NCBI RefSeq assembly: GCF_004027225.2
Contig: NC_046358.1
Span: 61,861,528-61,925,527, forward strand
Origin: Strigops habroptila
Taxonomy: Eukaryota > Chordata > Aves > Psittaciformes > Psittacidae
Direction of reading: 5' to 3'
Length of the DNA stretch: 64,000 nucleotides
Numbering within the stretch: the first letter of the stretch is position 1; each line of letters begins with the position of its first letter. A program made the position numbers and the translations under genes. The notes beneath the pieces were generated by a model. The model was not told where the DNA came from and did not search any database. It was given only the letters and a program-made list of their open reading frames with translations. Positions 10,625-24,600 of the stretch are shown here, in pieces.

Positions 10625-13600
10625 CATGCATCACTATGTTTTTGGAGAGAAGTGGTGTATTTATGTGCCACTGATAGGTCTGTTAGCAGGTACCATCAAA
10701 CACTGCAAATAGTCAGAGTCTAAACGTAGTGGGTTTTAACTTCCAAAAACTAACACACCCCCGTTGTACTAGGCTGTGTTATTTAAAAAGGTCCAAGCAA
10801 TCAGATTTTGGCTGTTTTATCCTCTGCCTGTTTTTGTCATTTTGATAGGTAAACCAGGAAAGCCTCTGATAAATGATGGGAGAACTTGAAGTGTTTCCCA
10901 TCCGCCCTCAAGAAACCACATTCAGACATGTTCAAGTGAAGACTTTGTTGATATACTTTGAAGTGTCAAAGCCAAACCAATGCTATTACTTACTATGCTG
11001 GACCAAAGCAATTCGTGAGTCAGTCAATCTACCGTTCATCGAGAGTGTAGCACGGTAGTTTATAAGTTATAGCAACAATTTTCTTTATAGCTTTGATTGA
11101 ATTAAAATAACATACTTAAAAGAGGACACCTCAGCTTCCTGAGGTAATGAATATGAGTTAATACCAGCAGCTGTCTTAGCAAAAGAAAGCTATTACCAAA
11201 CTGAAAAGGTGTAACTAATCCTAAGGGCAACCTAGAAGAAGTGTCTTAGTTTTGGCAGTAGCTCTAAGCTTCTATTTTTCAAATTAGGAATTTTCATCGT
11301 ATGCCTTTATTGAAAGGTAGAGAACAAGAAAGATGGTGGTAACATGCAACATGCACTTGAAGTTACTTCATGGAGGGAGGAGGGAATGGCATGATATGCT
11401 TTGTTGAGACTTCCTGTTTCTCTAGGTTTTTTAGTGTCATTCCAGTGCCATTCCAACATTGTAGGAGGGGGAAGAGGAAGATCGTGGTCTTTAGGGACTC
11501 GAAGTGAATCATGACGTGCCCACAGAGTCCTGAGGGAAGACTCTCTGTGTGTATCTAACCCCTGATTCCTGGGATCAGCCTGAGTCTACTTTATGCCCCT
11601 TGTGCAGGCTTAGTAGTGAGTTGCTTTGAGATGCAGGGTTTGTTTTTTTCCCAGTGTCTGAACACTTTCTCATAGAGTGTGGTCAAATGGCTTGGTCAGG
11701 CAGCTCATCCCAGTGCAGAGTGAGAGCGTTCTCCAGTGTGCTTGGCGTGGTCTCTGGTTGTCCAGACTGAGTGACCTGCTGGAATGTGTGACAGCTCTTA
11801 CCACGTGAGGTGGTTTGGAAGAGAAGAATGGGGATGGTGGCCACGTATGCAGTCAGGATCTTGAAGTTGGTAAGAGCTTGCAGAGCCCACAGTGCTGCTT
11901 ACAGAACTTTGGGTAGGACTGAGTTAGCTACATTCCTACCTAGTCACAAAATACTCGTAATTGTGTAGTGACACTGACTGTGAAGGATGCCAATGAGAAG
12001 ACAGCTCAGGCTTGTGAAGTGGGGAGTTAAAAGGCTGATATTGCAGATATTTGAAATGTATGTTCTCCTTTCTGTACATGCATTGCTTTGTTTTGTTCTG
12101 ATTTCCTGTTCTTCCTATAGTCCTCCAGCTATAGGAGGCAAATATTTGGGCCAGTTGTCATCCTGAATTCATGTCATTTTAAGTACATAAACATTCAACT
12201 GGAACATTTTCTTATTTATTCACTTTAATGGACTGTGACCAAAATGTTGTTCTCCTTTTGTGTAATTTCCTTTTCTTTTCTGTAATCGCTGTGTTTATGG
12301 TGGTTTATATTGCTTTCTTTTCCCTTCATTTGCAGCCTATGCTTATTATGTTCATACAGCCTCTTGATGGTGCTGTATTGTAATGAGTGGAAGTCTCTAT
12401 GTCTCTTACTCCAAATGCTAAATATACATTTGCTTACTTTTTAATGCTTTCTGTGGATTTTGAAATATTAGAAAGTCCTCAGAAAAGTCCTTCAATTGAA
12501 AGTCCGCAGCTTTTTGTAGGAGTGTCCTATTGAAAATGTTAAGTCACGTGCAAGTGCAGTTTGAATTTTGGCAGCCAGGAGCTGCATTGGTGTGCTACGA
12601 CTTCTGCGTGTCAATTGCTGCATATATAAACAAGAGCGAACTCAAGAGGTTGGTTGTTCTTCTGTTGTTGCAAGCAAATGGATATTAAGAACCTGTCCAG
12701 AACACGCTGAGCAAATGGGTTATGCGTGGTATAGAGTTCGGCTGAAGAAATTTCTCCCTCAAACGGCTGTTTCGTATTGCTGATATTTCAGGGTGTCTTG
12801 GTGATTCTCTGCTTGAATTGTTCTAATATTGTTATGTACTGATCTGACTGGAGAGATGTTTTTAATCTGGATTTAATCTGAATCTTCTCAAAAGGTAGAG
12901 AGGCTTCAAAGACCCTTGTGCGCAGGCTCATCCTGTCTCAGACTAGTGGCTTCTCAAATGAGGGACATGCAATGGAACCAGTTTTCTGTCTCATAAATTA
13001 ATGTTTTGTGTGTTTATCAGATGTCTCTGTATGCAAGCGCTTTTTTATTTAGTAACCACAAACTCTTTGGAGTGGTGCAATGCAGTGAAGTACACAGAAG
13101 CGTCTGCTTTTTCCTATGCTTGTTCCCATGAGGTAACTTACACTCTGTAGAGTGTCACATTCTTTTGGTGGCTCTTTGCTGAAGAAGGGGGAAGTGAATT
13201 TTGTCAAGTGAAATATGGTCACTGTGTACTGTGCTTAGATCAGGGTGAGTATTCTGGAGTTAGGTCAGACTTGTATTTAACAGTTTGTGTTCAGTGTGGG
13301 TTTGCGTCTTAGCACTGATTTTTTTATATTTTTTTTTCTAGTAGTCAAAAGGGTAAGAAAGTAATTGTAAATATATAAAAAAAGGTAGAAGAAAGATTGT
13401 GTGTTTGTGTGGAACCAATCATTTATGCCACCAAGTAGGATGTTGTTAATTATTTTACTTGTCTTTACTCTCCATATAGCACCATGACTAACAGAAAAAG
13501 GGTAATGTGCCATGGTATAGCCATTTGCGTAGGAAAACTGTGTATCCTGTCCAGTCCTTTTCAAGCTCTTTTCTCCCCAAGTGCCAAATGATGTCTGAAC

Positions 13601-16600
13601 CACATTTTGTTTAAGCAGAAGCACAAGCAGCCTGATGCAGCCCTGTGGGAAAACTCTTTGAGCTTTGCAGGTGGTTTAGCACTGAGAAGCTAAAGCAGAT
13701 GTTAGAGCAGAAAGAATTTATGCCAGAAGTTCGTAAGATGAACAGCAGGGGAAAAGGTAATGGAAGAAAACACAAAACGAGAGACTAGGCTGGACTGGGA
13801 CAGAATAAATGGGGGAAAATGAGGACTGTCTGAGAAGCAAAGCTTGATAAGAACTGAGAATGCAAGATAGTAGGACTCAAGGATTGGGGAAGAAAGGCTG
13901 GCAGGAGAAAGATGTCAACAGCAGAAAAGGCAGAAGCAAAATAAATGGTGGTAACGGAAGAGACCAGACCTCTGAAGCTAGTGCCATTTTTTTGGTCTCC
14001 AGTTAATTTGGTTTGATAAAGTTGTAATGTCTGAGAAATCTGGCTTCTGTCCCTCTGGCAGTCAAGGTACATTGCTTTTTATAAATGGGGAAAATAGCAG
14101 GAAAGAAGAAGAGAAAAGCCAAGGCAGCAGGTGGGAACCAGTTTGGAGGTAACTGGCTTATGGAGACTGGGCTAAGAGTAAGCTTACCAACCCTAGCCTG
14201 GCTCACATACTGAAGGAAACAAGTTAAAATTGGCATGTAATGATAATGCATGCACAGAACTTCTGTGGGGGAATCACGCTACTATTGTATTGGAGAGAAC
14301 AGAGGATGAGGCTGTGGCCTTTACTGAGCTTTTTGCAGTTCTGTATGAAATTTGCAAATAGAACTACACGATACTGTATCCATATTGATATGTTACGCAA
14401 GCATAAACTAGGAAATTAAATTTAAAGACTCTTAATCCGCTCAATTTCTCCCCAAATTTGACATTTTGGCTAAGAACAAATAAAGCTGAGAAGACTCAAG
14501 AAGGTGGCATGTGCTACTAAAACATGGTAATTCAAACAGATGAAATTTTCTGACCATACTGTAACTCTTCACTGTTCTAACAGCTACATCTCTAATGGTT
14601 TCAAAATATCGTCCAAATTGTGCTTTTGAATATGTGTCCCTACAAGGATCTGTTTGCTCTTGAGTAGAACACAGTAGCCTTTTGCAGCAGTGAAAAGGTA
14701 TTGTTGGCAGCAGTTAGTATAGAAGAGTAATTCCTCTACGTGCAGGAATCTTTGGTAGCAAGTGTGTTTATTTGCACTGAATTCTGGTTCCGAATGCCAA
14801 ACTTTTCCTTCTGCCCTCTCTTCTGGTCTTCAGAAATGTCACTGATGTTCACAAAGGGAGAGGGCCAAGGATACACGAGAAGGCAGCTCTTGAAACGCGT
14901 TATACAAGACCCATTACAGGGATGAAAGTGATGGAAGCACTGTCTTGACCTGTTGCTTGTAGGCTAACTTTGTCCTAAGGAACAAATTAGAGGTGTGTCA
15001 GCGGTCACATGTTGATGTTCCATCGGTGTCTGGTGTTACTCTGTGGTCTTCCAGACACCACACTTAGTCTTGGCTCTGAGCTGATAAATCACCACTGTTA
15101 CCTCTTTGCTGTGCACGTTTGGCAAATCTCTTCCCATTCAGTTCTTGTCAGTGATGCTCTAAAATGCCATGCAGTGTCTCATTGCAAAACCAAAGCATGA
15201 GCAGATACTTGTGTAGTAGATTTCTGAAGTTGGATGCTTAGTTCTGTAGGAGGTGATGCTAGATTTTAAACTGAGTATGTTTAAAATTTGAGAAACAGGA
15301 TCTGCCTCATCAATTCTGACTATTGTTGCACTTTAGGTATAAATTAGTCTGCACTACTGCAGTCTTTATGAAATAAGTGTATTTCAGTGTTCTGTGATAA
15401 AGAAAAAGAGAATCGGAAATCACGGAGTTGAATGGGGGCATAAAAAAGAAGGATCAGGGTAAAACTGTAATTTAAAAGTCTGTTTCCCACATGTGTGGAT
15501 GCTAGCCCTGAATGCTAACCTACAGTTCAGTTTTTGGATTGTTGGCACTTTTCATTGATTCTTTGTAACGTAAGTGAAACAAAACTTGGATGAAATCTAA
15601 AGAGACAGTTATAGCTCTCCATGTTATCGAACAGAAAAAAATTTGCAAGCTTTTTATGCATACGTTGTCTTTAGTAGTTTGAGCATCTTGTCATCGTAGA
15701 TTTTTAATGTTCTTTTCAGTTTATGCATCAATTTTATTAAGGGCTGGCAAAGCCACTGCAGCCCAGGGAAGAATTGCAGTGGTCAGATGCAATTTGAGAT
15801 ATTTTTCAGGCTTAGTTATTCTAGATTCGTAGCAACATAAATGATGCTGAATGGCATTTCAGCTGAAAAAAGTGATGTTAATATGGCCATCAGAATCGAA
15901 GCTTGGTCCTCTGAAGGCAAGACCCACTGCATGTGTCCCGCCTTTGTATCGAGGTTCATTTCATCATTTCCCACTGCAGTTGGAAAGAAAGATGTTGTGC
16001 ACTTAGTTTTCTTTGAAGCACAGCATGAGATAAGGGCCAGACTGGAGTGAACAACTGGGGCTGCTTGCTCTGTAATTACTCATAATGGCCTCGGACCATT
16101 CCTTTCCCCTTACAGAGTAACTGTTATCTTCCTGGTGGGAATATAGTGCTGCTGTATTTAGACTTAGTTTGTCCTTTTCACAAATTTCTACTTCTTCCTA
16201 ACCAGTTGCCCCCTACAGTATCCTTCTCAGTGTTTTTCCATCAGCAAATACCTTTGGAACAGTGAGTTTGTTTTGTACCTTGCAGTTGGTGGAAATCCTC
16301 TGATCTCTTTATTAAGATTCCCTTGCCTCTGTTCAGTTCAGAGTTTTCAGAGCTATTGCTTTGTCATGCTATTGTCTCCGATGTTGTTTTTTCTTTAACA
16401 TTAGTATTTTTCTGATACTCAGAGAAAGCCCCACTCTATAAGATCAGCAACTCTGTTAGCACCAGCGTTTCCATTGCTACGATGGTAGCTGGATCCCAAA
16501 ATGAGGATTTGCCCTCAGTGAAGTCCCTGGGATCTTCTGTAACACCTGAGCGGTGTAAATACACTGGCAGATGCTGTAGTTACACAGGTTTTCTTTAAAG

Positions 16601-19600
16601 TTGTCTTGCTGATGATGGTAAAAGCGTATCTGGTGCCCTGACAAGCATGAAAATAAGAGCATCCCCATTAGAGTAGCAGGTGGGAGGGCTGCTAATGAAC
16701 TGAGTGCCTTGTGAAAGTGAGAACTGAAAAGTCTTCCTCAGGTAAGGCTTGATCCGGAGTCCCTTGAAGTCAGCAGGTGGCATTGAATTAGATCTGGCCT
16801 GCAGTGTTTCAGACAAAACCAACAATAAAGCAGAAGCTGCCATGGGTATTTGTTTTCATAGATTCTCCCATTGCTTCATCTCTGGTACACTACATTAGGG
16901 AGGTTTAGGTTTTTGGGGTTCTTTTTTGTTTGTTTTGGGGGAGGTGGATGTGAGACTTTCTTGGCACTGAGAGGTTAGTGCACTTTGTGTACTATTGAAC
17001 AGGACAATGACTAAACAAGTGCCAGCTTTGATACAAATCTATTTTATCTGGAAGGAGTGCAGGTAGAATTAGAGACCTGGAATAGTTCTAGCTGCCTAGA
17101 TTATCTTGCTCAGCCTCTGTTCGAGTGCACAGGGTAGAATTCTGCTTCAGCCTGTTGCTGCATCCCTCAAGACTGTTTTCGTGCCAAGGCCTCTGAGAAG
17201 CTCCTGTGTTAATCCTGGTGTGCTGCTGGCTCATCTGCAACAGGCCCCTGAGATCTCACTGTGCTGTGGGTTTACTGCAGAGGTAGTCTGCATCGTCTGC
17301 ACTGGCAGTAGTTGAAGAGGAATTTATTTGGCTCTCAGGAGAACACCAAATTACACTGCAGTTTTTTTCTGTAGCTAACTTGATACTTTTATTAATTGCA
17401 CAGAGAGGCTGGGTCCCCGTTTACAGCACAGTGCTTTGCTGATTTTTACAACACTTGAATGTCCACCTGCAGCCCTTGTGAGCCAGTCAGCTTGAGTGAA
17501 AAACATTGCTTCAGCTAGAGAATTGCGTTTGGTAGGAACTGAGTGAGCATCAGTGCTCAGGATGGACTTGAACTGGTTCTGCAGTGACAGCCTGTAGTAA
17601 CCCATAGATTGCTCACATGCAGTTTGTTTCTCTATAAAATATCATCTATAAAGGGAGTACTTGGTGTTTTCTAAAAGAAAAATTGTAGTTTTTACGGTTC
17701 TGCATTTTCATTCCATTCATATGTTTTCTCATGTTACTTTCAAGAGCAGAGATTGGGATGTCAGTTTTCTGCATGCTGGCTATTTACAGATGATTTGGTG
17801 AGGACTAAATCCTCCTTGAACATAAGCAGTCAAGAGTGGGTGCGTGCCACTTATTCCTTCACCTGGTTGTGGTGTAATGCCATCTTGTGGAGTTGTTGTT
17901 ATATTGTTCTAGTTTAAATTGAGTCTCAAAGTCTATGGGTTTGGCAGGTGCTTTCCCTTTATCTCAGAGGGACATGTGCACATTTATCTTGTCATAAGAG
18001 ATGGAATAAACCACCAAGCTCTAAATAATTTTTAATAGGAATAAATAATTCATGGCTTTAAAATAACACAAAGGTACTTATATATAGGTGTCAAGGAAAC
18101 AATTTATTACTGTTTATCAACGTGTTAAGTATCTATTTTCATATACCACAGTATTCTTACTGGCATTACAACAAAGGAGAATTTAATGGAAGATGTGAAG
18201 GAGAACCAGAAAATGCCTTTTTGCATCTGTTAGCTCTTGACAGAAAGTATAGAGATGCTTGTCCGAAAAATTAACAACTAGGTGATGGAAGCTTTCACTA
18301 CAGCTTGATTGGAGGCTTCTAAATACTTGATTAGAAGTGATGGGTAGGAATGATCAATCATAAAGAGCCTTGAAAGTGGTGGCAAATAGTTTATGGTTAA
18401 TGCAACACAGAAGGGGCACTCAGTAGAAGGTTGTAAAGAGCATTGATAGAGTTAGATTGGCAGGCAAGGCTGATGATTGGTGCAGCAGCATTCTCCATAA
18501 TGTTAACTATAAAAACTGCAACAGATTATTTCTTTTCCAGAATTTTACTATTTGATGTAACATAATCACTGGCAAAGTATGTTACATAGTTCCTTCTGTC
18601 AAATATGTCACTGTTGACAATATGACACAGGGTGAGGCATATTCTTGGGAAGTTCCACAGCTAAAACATACACAATGAAACATCTATATGACATAGATGT
18701 TTGCAAAAGATATCTATTTATAGTGTAGATCAAACAGCAATGTTTAATTCTCCATTGACTTTCTGTTGCATTCTCAGCACACAAGAATTGTATCACTCGA
18801 GTGAAAGTAGGTAAACAGGTAAATATTGTTTCTATGGATATGAAATCCCCTCTCAACTGGGGTGGTATGGTATGCCTGGTTCTGGGAATGCTACTCTGCC
18901 ATTATGTGACACAATCAAAGAGGACAGTGTTTAAGAATCAAGTTCTGTGTGTGTATTTGATTTGATTTAGTTTAGCCTCTTTTAAAATGAGTTTAAGTAA
19001 TTGAATATTACTTCTGGCAGTTCAAAGAGTCTGAATTTCTAGTTTGTGGGAGTGATCATACATGGGAAACTTCGTATTTATACCTGTGCTTAATGGTACC
19101 AAAGAGAGTCTTTGTATGACTTGACATTCTTCAGCTGATAAAGAATTATGCTACTTCATTTCTGTGACCCATCACAGCTGCTAAGGCTGATAGGACTCAA
19201 AATATCAAGTCTTTACGACTTTCCTTGGAAATAGTCTCAAGTAGTCTGTGGGGTATAATCGCCAGATACCTCAGTCTAGTTTGCTTGTTAGCATTCTGTG
19301 AGCTGAGAAAGAGGTTATGAGTTTATTAATATCCGAGTTATTTGTACTGTTCTAGACACTTCTATAAGGTTATTTTCTGAATACTGTTATCTGTAAGAGT
19401 TGATTAAGAGCATAGTAAGACTCCTAGAGATGACCTATGGGAATTAAAAGGAAAAAATCCTTTCTCTCCAGAATCACATGAACTTTCAGTCATTATGAGG
19501 GTAAAAAAGATCAGTGCAAGATTCTTAGGGTAATATCCCTATCCATTGAAATAAAAGGAAACTAACTCCTTATGACCAGTGCTGGGGTACATGTTCAAGT

Positions 19601-20344
19601 CAGAATACTATCGTAGTATCATTTTAAAGGAGGATCTTGCCATCCCCACTTAAAGAGTATTTCCCTGGAAACTGAAGAGTAATTTGCTTTGGGTTTTTTT
19701 GGAAATCAGAGTATCTGGTACTACAGCAGTTTCAGAATGTTATGGTTATTGAAGCTTTCTATTTTGGTAGGAGTAAAAAAAGAGATTATGGCCAAATTTT
19801 TAAAAACAGCTTTGGTCTTTGCTCCAGTCCTTGTTTTACAGACTTATTAGTCAGGAAAATGGAATACTTTTGCTTCAGTACTGCTTCTGCTTTCAAAGTC
19901 TTTTATATATATTTCACTTTTAAATAATTACTAATAAATAATCAAGCTATGAAAAAATGAGCACTAGATCAAAAGGTAGACCTCAACACTATTAAATGAG
20001 ATGAGATTGCTATTTGATGGCTCAGGTTAGGCCTGGGCCTGGACCTGAGGAAAAATATGTTTCCGTTTTTGAAGTTTGAGATACACTCGATTAAAAAAAA
20101 AATAAAAAAATGTTTTTTCACACATACCAGGAAAGCAAAGATAGTCCTCAAGGTGTAATTTGCATTTAATACAGTACAAGAACCATGTAGAAAAGCACTG
20201 TTTAAAAGTTTTTTCTTCTATGTTCTTTCTCTACCCTCACTTTTTGGAGTATGCCCTCTCTTGATTTTAAATAAGGGAAGAGTATGCAGTGGATTGTCAG
20301 TACTGGTGTACGCGCATTGTGTTTGGGCATTTGCTGCTGAATAT
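10625..20344. other. 9.7 kb without a recognisable gene
   Basis: Mostly unique AT-rich DNA. Open frames of about 60 codons at 10873-11058 and 12568-12783 have no recognisable product. Segments near 16741-16810 (TGAAGTCAGCAGG-type words) and 18340-18500 (TTTATGGTTAATGCA ... GGTGCAGCAGCATTCT) resemble very old amniote interspersed repeats. That is from memory of their general pattern and is weak. No RNA gene was seen. Confidence 0.5.
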
Positions 20345-20413
20345 ATAGAATCATAGAATAGTTAGGGTTGGAAAGGACCTTAAGATCATCTAGTTCCAAC
20401 CCCCCTTCCATGG
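20345..20413 (-). mobile_element. CR1 LINE 3'-end fragment
   Basis: About 70 bp: ATAGAATCATAGAATAGTTA, then GGTTGGAAAGGACCTTAAGA and TCATCTAGTTCCAACC. This is the reverse complement of the CR1 3' terminus. It sits 85 bp before a plus-strand CR1 of similar type. Confidence 0.9.
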
Positions 20414-20498
20414 GCTTTTCTTTGCTCTGTTGAATGCAAAATCAATCTTTGTTAAGTTTTTAATTATGTAGCTTTAATTTCTGAGAAACCTTATAATC

Positions 20499-21202
20499 GG
20501 ATTCAGAGCAGCCCTGCAGAAAAGGACTTGGGGGTGTTGGTTGACGAGAAGCTTAACATGAGCCGGCAGTGTGCGCTTGCAGCCCAGAAAGCCAACCGTA
20601 TCCTGGGCTGCATCAAAAGAAGTGTGACCAGCAGGTCGAAGGAGGTGATCCTGCCCCTCTACTCTGCTCTTGTGAGACCTCACTTGGAGTACTGCGTACA
20701 GTTCTGGTGTCCTCAACATAAAAAGGACATGGAGCTGTTGGAGCGAGTCCAGAGGAGGGCCACGAGGATGATAAAAGGGCTGGAGCACCTCCCGTATGAA
20801 GACAGGCTGAGAGAGTTGGGGCATTTCAGCCTGGAGAAGAGAAGGCTGCGTGGAGACCTCAGAGCAGCCTTCCAGTATCTGAAGGGGGTCTACAAGGATG
20901 CTGGGAAGGGACTCTTCCTTAGGGACTGTAGTGGTAGGACAAGGGGTAATGGGTTCAAACTTAAACAGGGGAAGTTTAGATTAGATATAAGGAAAAAGTT
21001 CTTTACTGTGAGGGTGGTGAAGCACTGGGGTGGGTTGCCCAGGGAGGTTGTGGATGCTCCATCCCTGGCAGTGTTCAAGGCCAGGTTGGACAGAGCCTTG
21101 GACCACGTGGTTTAGGGCAAGGTGTCCCTGCCCATGGCAGGGGGGTTGGAACTAGATGATCTTAAGGTCCTTTCCAACCCTTATGATTCTATGATTCTAT
21201 GA
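20499..21202 (+). mobile_element. CR1 LINE 3' portion with intact ORF2 C-terminus
   Basis: The 5'-truncated element starts near CAGAGCAGCCCTGCAG and ends with a doubled ATGATTCT repeat at about 21202. Reverse-transcriptase C-terminal sequence is open without stop or frameshift from at least 20528 to the stop at 21113-21115. Recognisable CR1 words include [28 protein letters not shown] and the end block [20 protein letters not shown] roughly 85-bp 3' UTR follows. The catalytic part of the polymerase and the endonuclease domain are absent, so it cannot move by itself. The intact frame and clean 3' end make it the youngest-looking CR1 in the window. Confidence 0.96.
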
Positions 21203-21501
21203 ATTGAGAAACCCTCAGACTGGGCATGCTCTTTAAACTGAAAACTTACCAGTGTTGATGGAATGAGAAAAAAAACCCTCTTCCTCTGTTCAATACCTTG
21301 TTTTAGCACCCTATTACATGTCTACAGTAATATATGGTTGAGTCATAATTTGTTTGTTAATCACTAGAACTCAGAGATTCTCTTTCTGCGGTACTGCTGC
21401 TTGGTGATTTTTTCTCCTTTTTAAATGTATCTGTTTTATCTTTCTTAAGAGTTACACTGAACAGTTTTGTGGTTTTGTGTATCTATGTTTTGCATTTTCA
21501 G

Positions 21502-21653
21502 GAAAGGACATACAATATCACTCGTGGAAAGCTACATATCCTTTTCACGTCCCAGGGCAACTGAAATATCTAAATATATGTCTGTGGTAGAAATTCAACA
21601 GCACTTACATGACCTGGAAAAATATACACAGTCCTGTTGATGAGGCTTCAGAG
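21502..21653 (+). other. Candidate spliced exon of unknown transcript
   Basis: A 152-nt block is bounded by a good acceptor (GCATTTTCAG/GAAAGG) and a near-consensus donor (CAGAG/GTAAGTCC). One frame is open for 45 codons (21503-21637) and then meets TGA at 21638-21640, 13 nt before the donor. The peptide reads like real protein: it has SLVESYISFSRPRATEISKY and then an amphipathic stretch VVEIQQHLHDLEKY. An ATG lies just upstream in the same frame (21485), so an unspliced 51-codon frame is also possible. I do not recognise the protein, and no partner exon was identified. It could be the last coding exon of a plus-strand gene, a lncRNA exon, or chance. Confidence 0.35.
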
Positions 21654-24600
21654 GTAAGTCCTGACTTGGTTGTTCTGAAGTCTTGTGCTTTATTTTCAAA
21701 CATTTGAAGATATTTGGTATCAAGACATGATAAGCTTATCTTTTCTCAACTTTCTGGAAGGGACACAGCCCAAAGATGTTCTTAAATTATTCTGGAGTTG
21801 AATAGACTTCAAGGTACTTATAAAGATAACGAGGAGCCACCCACAAGTGAATTTCGAACCTAAGCACAAGACCTTTGATTTGCATGATTTTGTTGCTACA
21901 GTTAATGCTATGTAGGCAAAAGAGAAGGGTTCTTATGTTGGAAAGCCTGTTTGTGATTTAGAATTTGTGTCTTTCATGAAAGAATTATGCATTTAGGAAA
22001 GACTGTTCAAATGCAGGAAGTCTTATAAGTTAGGTGGAATTTCAGAACCTAAATTCAGGCAATTGTTACATAGGCTCGTCACTCATTCTGGTGAGCTACC
22101 TGAGGGGACACTAGTGTGCTAAAGAGTAAATTAGATTTAGGAAACCTGACTTGTGGAGATTTTAATTTAGATAACCAAAGCAGCGTTCCTGAAAGTATCG
22201 CTTATAAAGAATTACAACATCATTTGTTTTGGAAACTCAAGTGTTCACCAGGAAAATCTGCCTGGCCTCTGTTTCCCAAGGAATTTTGTTTTAGTGCAGG
22301 TGCCACACAAAGGTCATTCACATCCAGGCAAAGGAGAACATTACTTGAAATCAAAACATTGAGCCCAATAAATGCCAAAGGCCGTCTGAGCTGAAGGAGT
22401 GAAAGGGGAAATTATCTTTTTTTCTCCTTTGAAAGCAGACTTTGTGAGTTTCATTACTCATATGTGCATTTATTTTTGTCACAATATCAATTTCATTCTC
22501 TTATTTTTTGAGCTTCTTGCTCAAACAGCAGTAAAATAGACTCAGTGTTGTGCTCAGCAGAGGTGGAAAGCCAGCTAAAGAAACATTTGAAAATACCAGT
22601 GATAGCTTATTTTAGACTTTTATTGTCCCTTTTTGTGATCTGGACGGACTTACTCATCTAACTTTTTTTTTTTTTTTCCAAAGAGAACTAGAGTTGTAAG
22701 TGCTTCAGAAGTTTCTTATTCTATCTTCTTCACTGCAGGATATGATCATTCCGTAGTTATGCACTGCACTAACTGGCTTTTGCCATGTGTACTTCAGCTG
22801 AGGACTTTTTAAAGAGACACATGCTGTTGTGCATTAAAATCAAAGGCAGTATTGAGAACATCCACTTACCATCTTAAGCAGAAGGTGACTGATGCTGGTT
22901 CGTGGTACCTAATGTCACTGCCATTTATCAATTACTGAAAATCTTATTTTCAAACTTGTGTGTGCCATTATGTGTGCCCCAAAGTGAGAACGTGTCCAGT
23001 TAGTATAGAGCAAAACTACTGACTAACTGGATAGATGCATATTGGAACACTTAATCTGCAAACTTGAATAAGGTGGGCATAACACTATACACACAATTTG
23101 GAAATGTAGGTATGATTTTAGGTGCTTATCATATGAAAAAAATGAGAACATGTTTTACTGACATGAAAAACTGACAAGAATTATTCTTCAAAAGATTTTC
23201 TGTGGTGTAAATGTGAATTGTTAGCAATGTCATGATTGAAAATGTGCAAGAATGCCTCTTTCTTTCTGGTTCTGTCAGTAATCAGAACATGTGGTAGGGA
23301 AAGGAAGGGGAAACCAGCTGTTTTATTAAAACTTCCAAACACAAATGTAAAATACCCAAATAAGTAGGTGATGATGGTGGTGGGGGTGTTTGTTGTTGTT
23401 CTTTTTATTTGTGGGGGCTTTTTTAATACCTTAAAAAGCCTTAAAAAGAGATGCACGTCCTGAAATCCTGAGCATCAATTATGAGAGTAAAAGGGCAGTA
23501 AAATAGAAAAGAGGTCTCTTATTGTGTCCCTTCATTCATATGAGGAAGAAGTGTGATTAAGGCAGCTTGCTTTGTCATGCTGCTGGGTTGCATTATGCAT
23601 TGCAAACAAAATAGTTATTAACATGTACATGGAAATAATTCAGAAATTGAAAGAACAACAAAATTGCATGGATTCTCACATCAGCAAAGGTAAGCAGGAA
23701 ATCCATAGCCTAGCACAGACATGTTCACTGGGAGAATGTGACATATTTCAAGCAGGAGAATGTGATTATGACACAAAGTTCCTGATGTGTGAAAGATTTG
23801 TTTCAGTGCTTTTTGCACAGCTGCTTGCATAATGTTTTTGGAGCCATATAACATAATAAGATTTTATGTAGTGATGTCAGACCAAGACTGAAGGGGTTTC
23901 CCAGTTCAATTGTCTGTTTTCAAAACGTGGCAGGTCTACATTAGGCTCTTTTAATCTAATAGTAGAGTTACAGTGACACTTATTCCTTGTTCTTCCTTTT
24001 GTCATGGGCAGTAAGCTTTTATTTTATTTTCAGATCAAGTACAAGGATACATTTTTAATAAACTGGTGTAGTATAGTAATATTACCAGTTGTATAATGCT
24101 TCAAACTGTGGTTTTATGTAGCTTTGCTAGAATGAAAGATCAGGAGGTCCTGAAGTCTCTCTTATCAATTCCATCAAAAGTGATGGGCACATCACTTTTC
24201 CCATTTTGAAGTCAATGGGGCTGTGTATGTCAAAAGCAGAAGCTTGTTTCTTTCATATGGCATCTGAGTTATTAAGAGAGAGAAGATCCCTTTTTGTGCT
24301 ATTAATATTTCCTAGTTTGAGATGTGGCGAATAACCTGAAATGATATGACAGAAATTAAGTCGAGTGACATTAAAAGGAAATTTTCTAATTCGAGATCTG
24401 ACACTATTCCAGTTGTCAAAGTGTTAGTGAATATGTAATGGATCAGACATCTACTGAAAGGACATAGACTGAATTATTTAAGGGCACCACAAACCCTTGA
24501 GTATTTAATCCCTGAATCATTGAAAGTCATAACTGAGGCTTAGTTATTCTGATGTAATGTTGTTCATTCTAGGCTTGCTCTCATGCTATCTTATTTTTGA

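Noticed and set aside
10873..11058. 61-codon ATG frame, and a possible acceptor at 10848
   Set aside because: The peptide is not recognised, and the supposed acceptor (GATAG/GTAAAC) reads equally well as a donor. No partner exon was found.
12568..12783. 71-codon frame with several CpGs
   Set aside because: It begins at TTG, has no recognisable domain and lacks splice signals. The CpG cluster is small and not an island.
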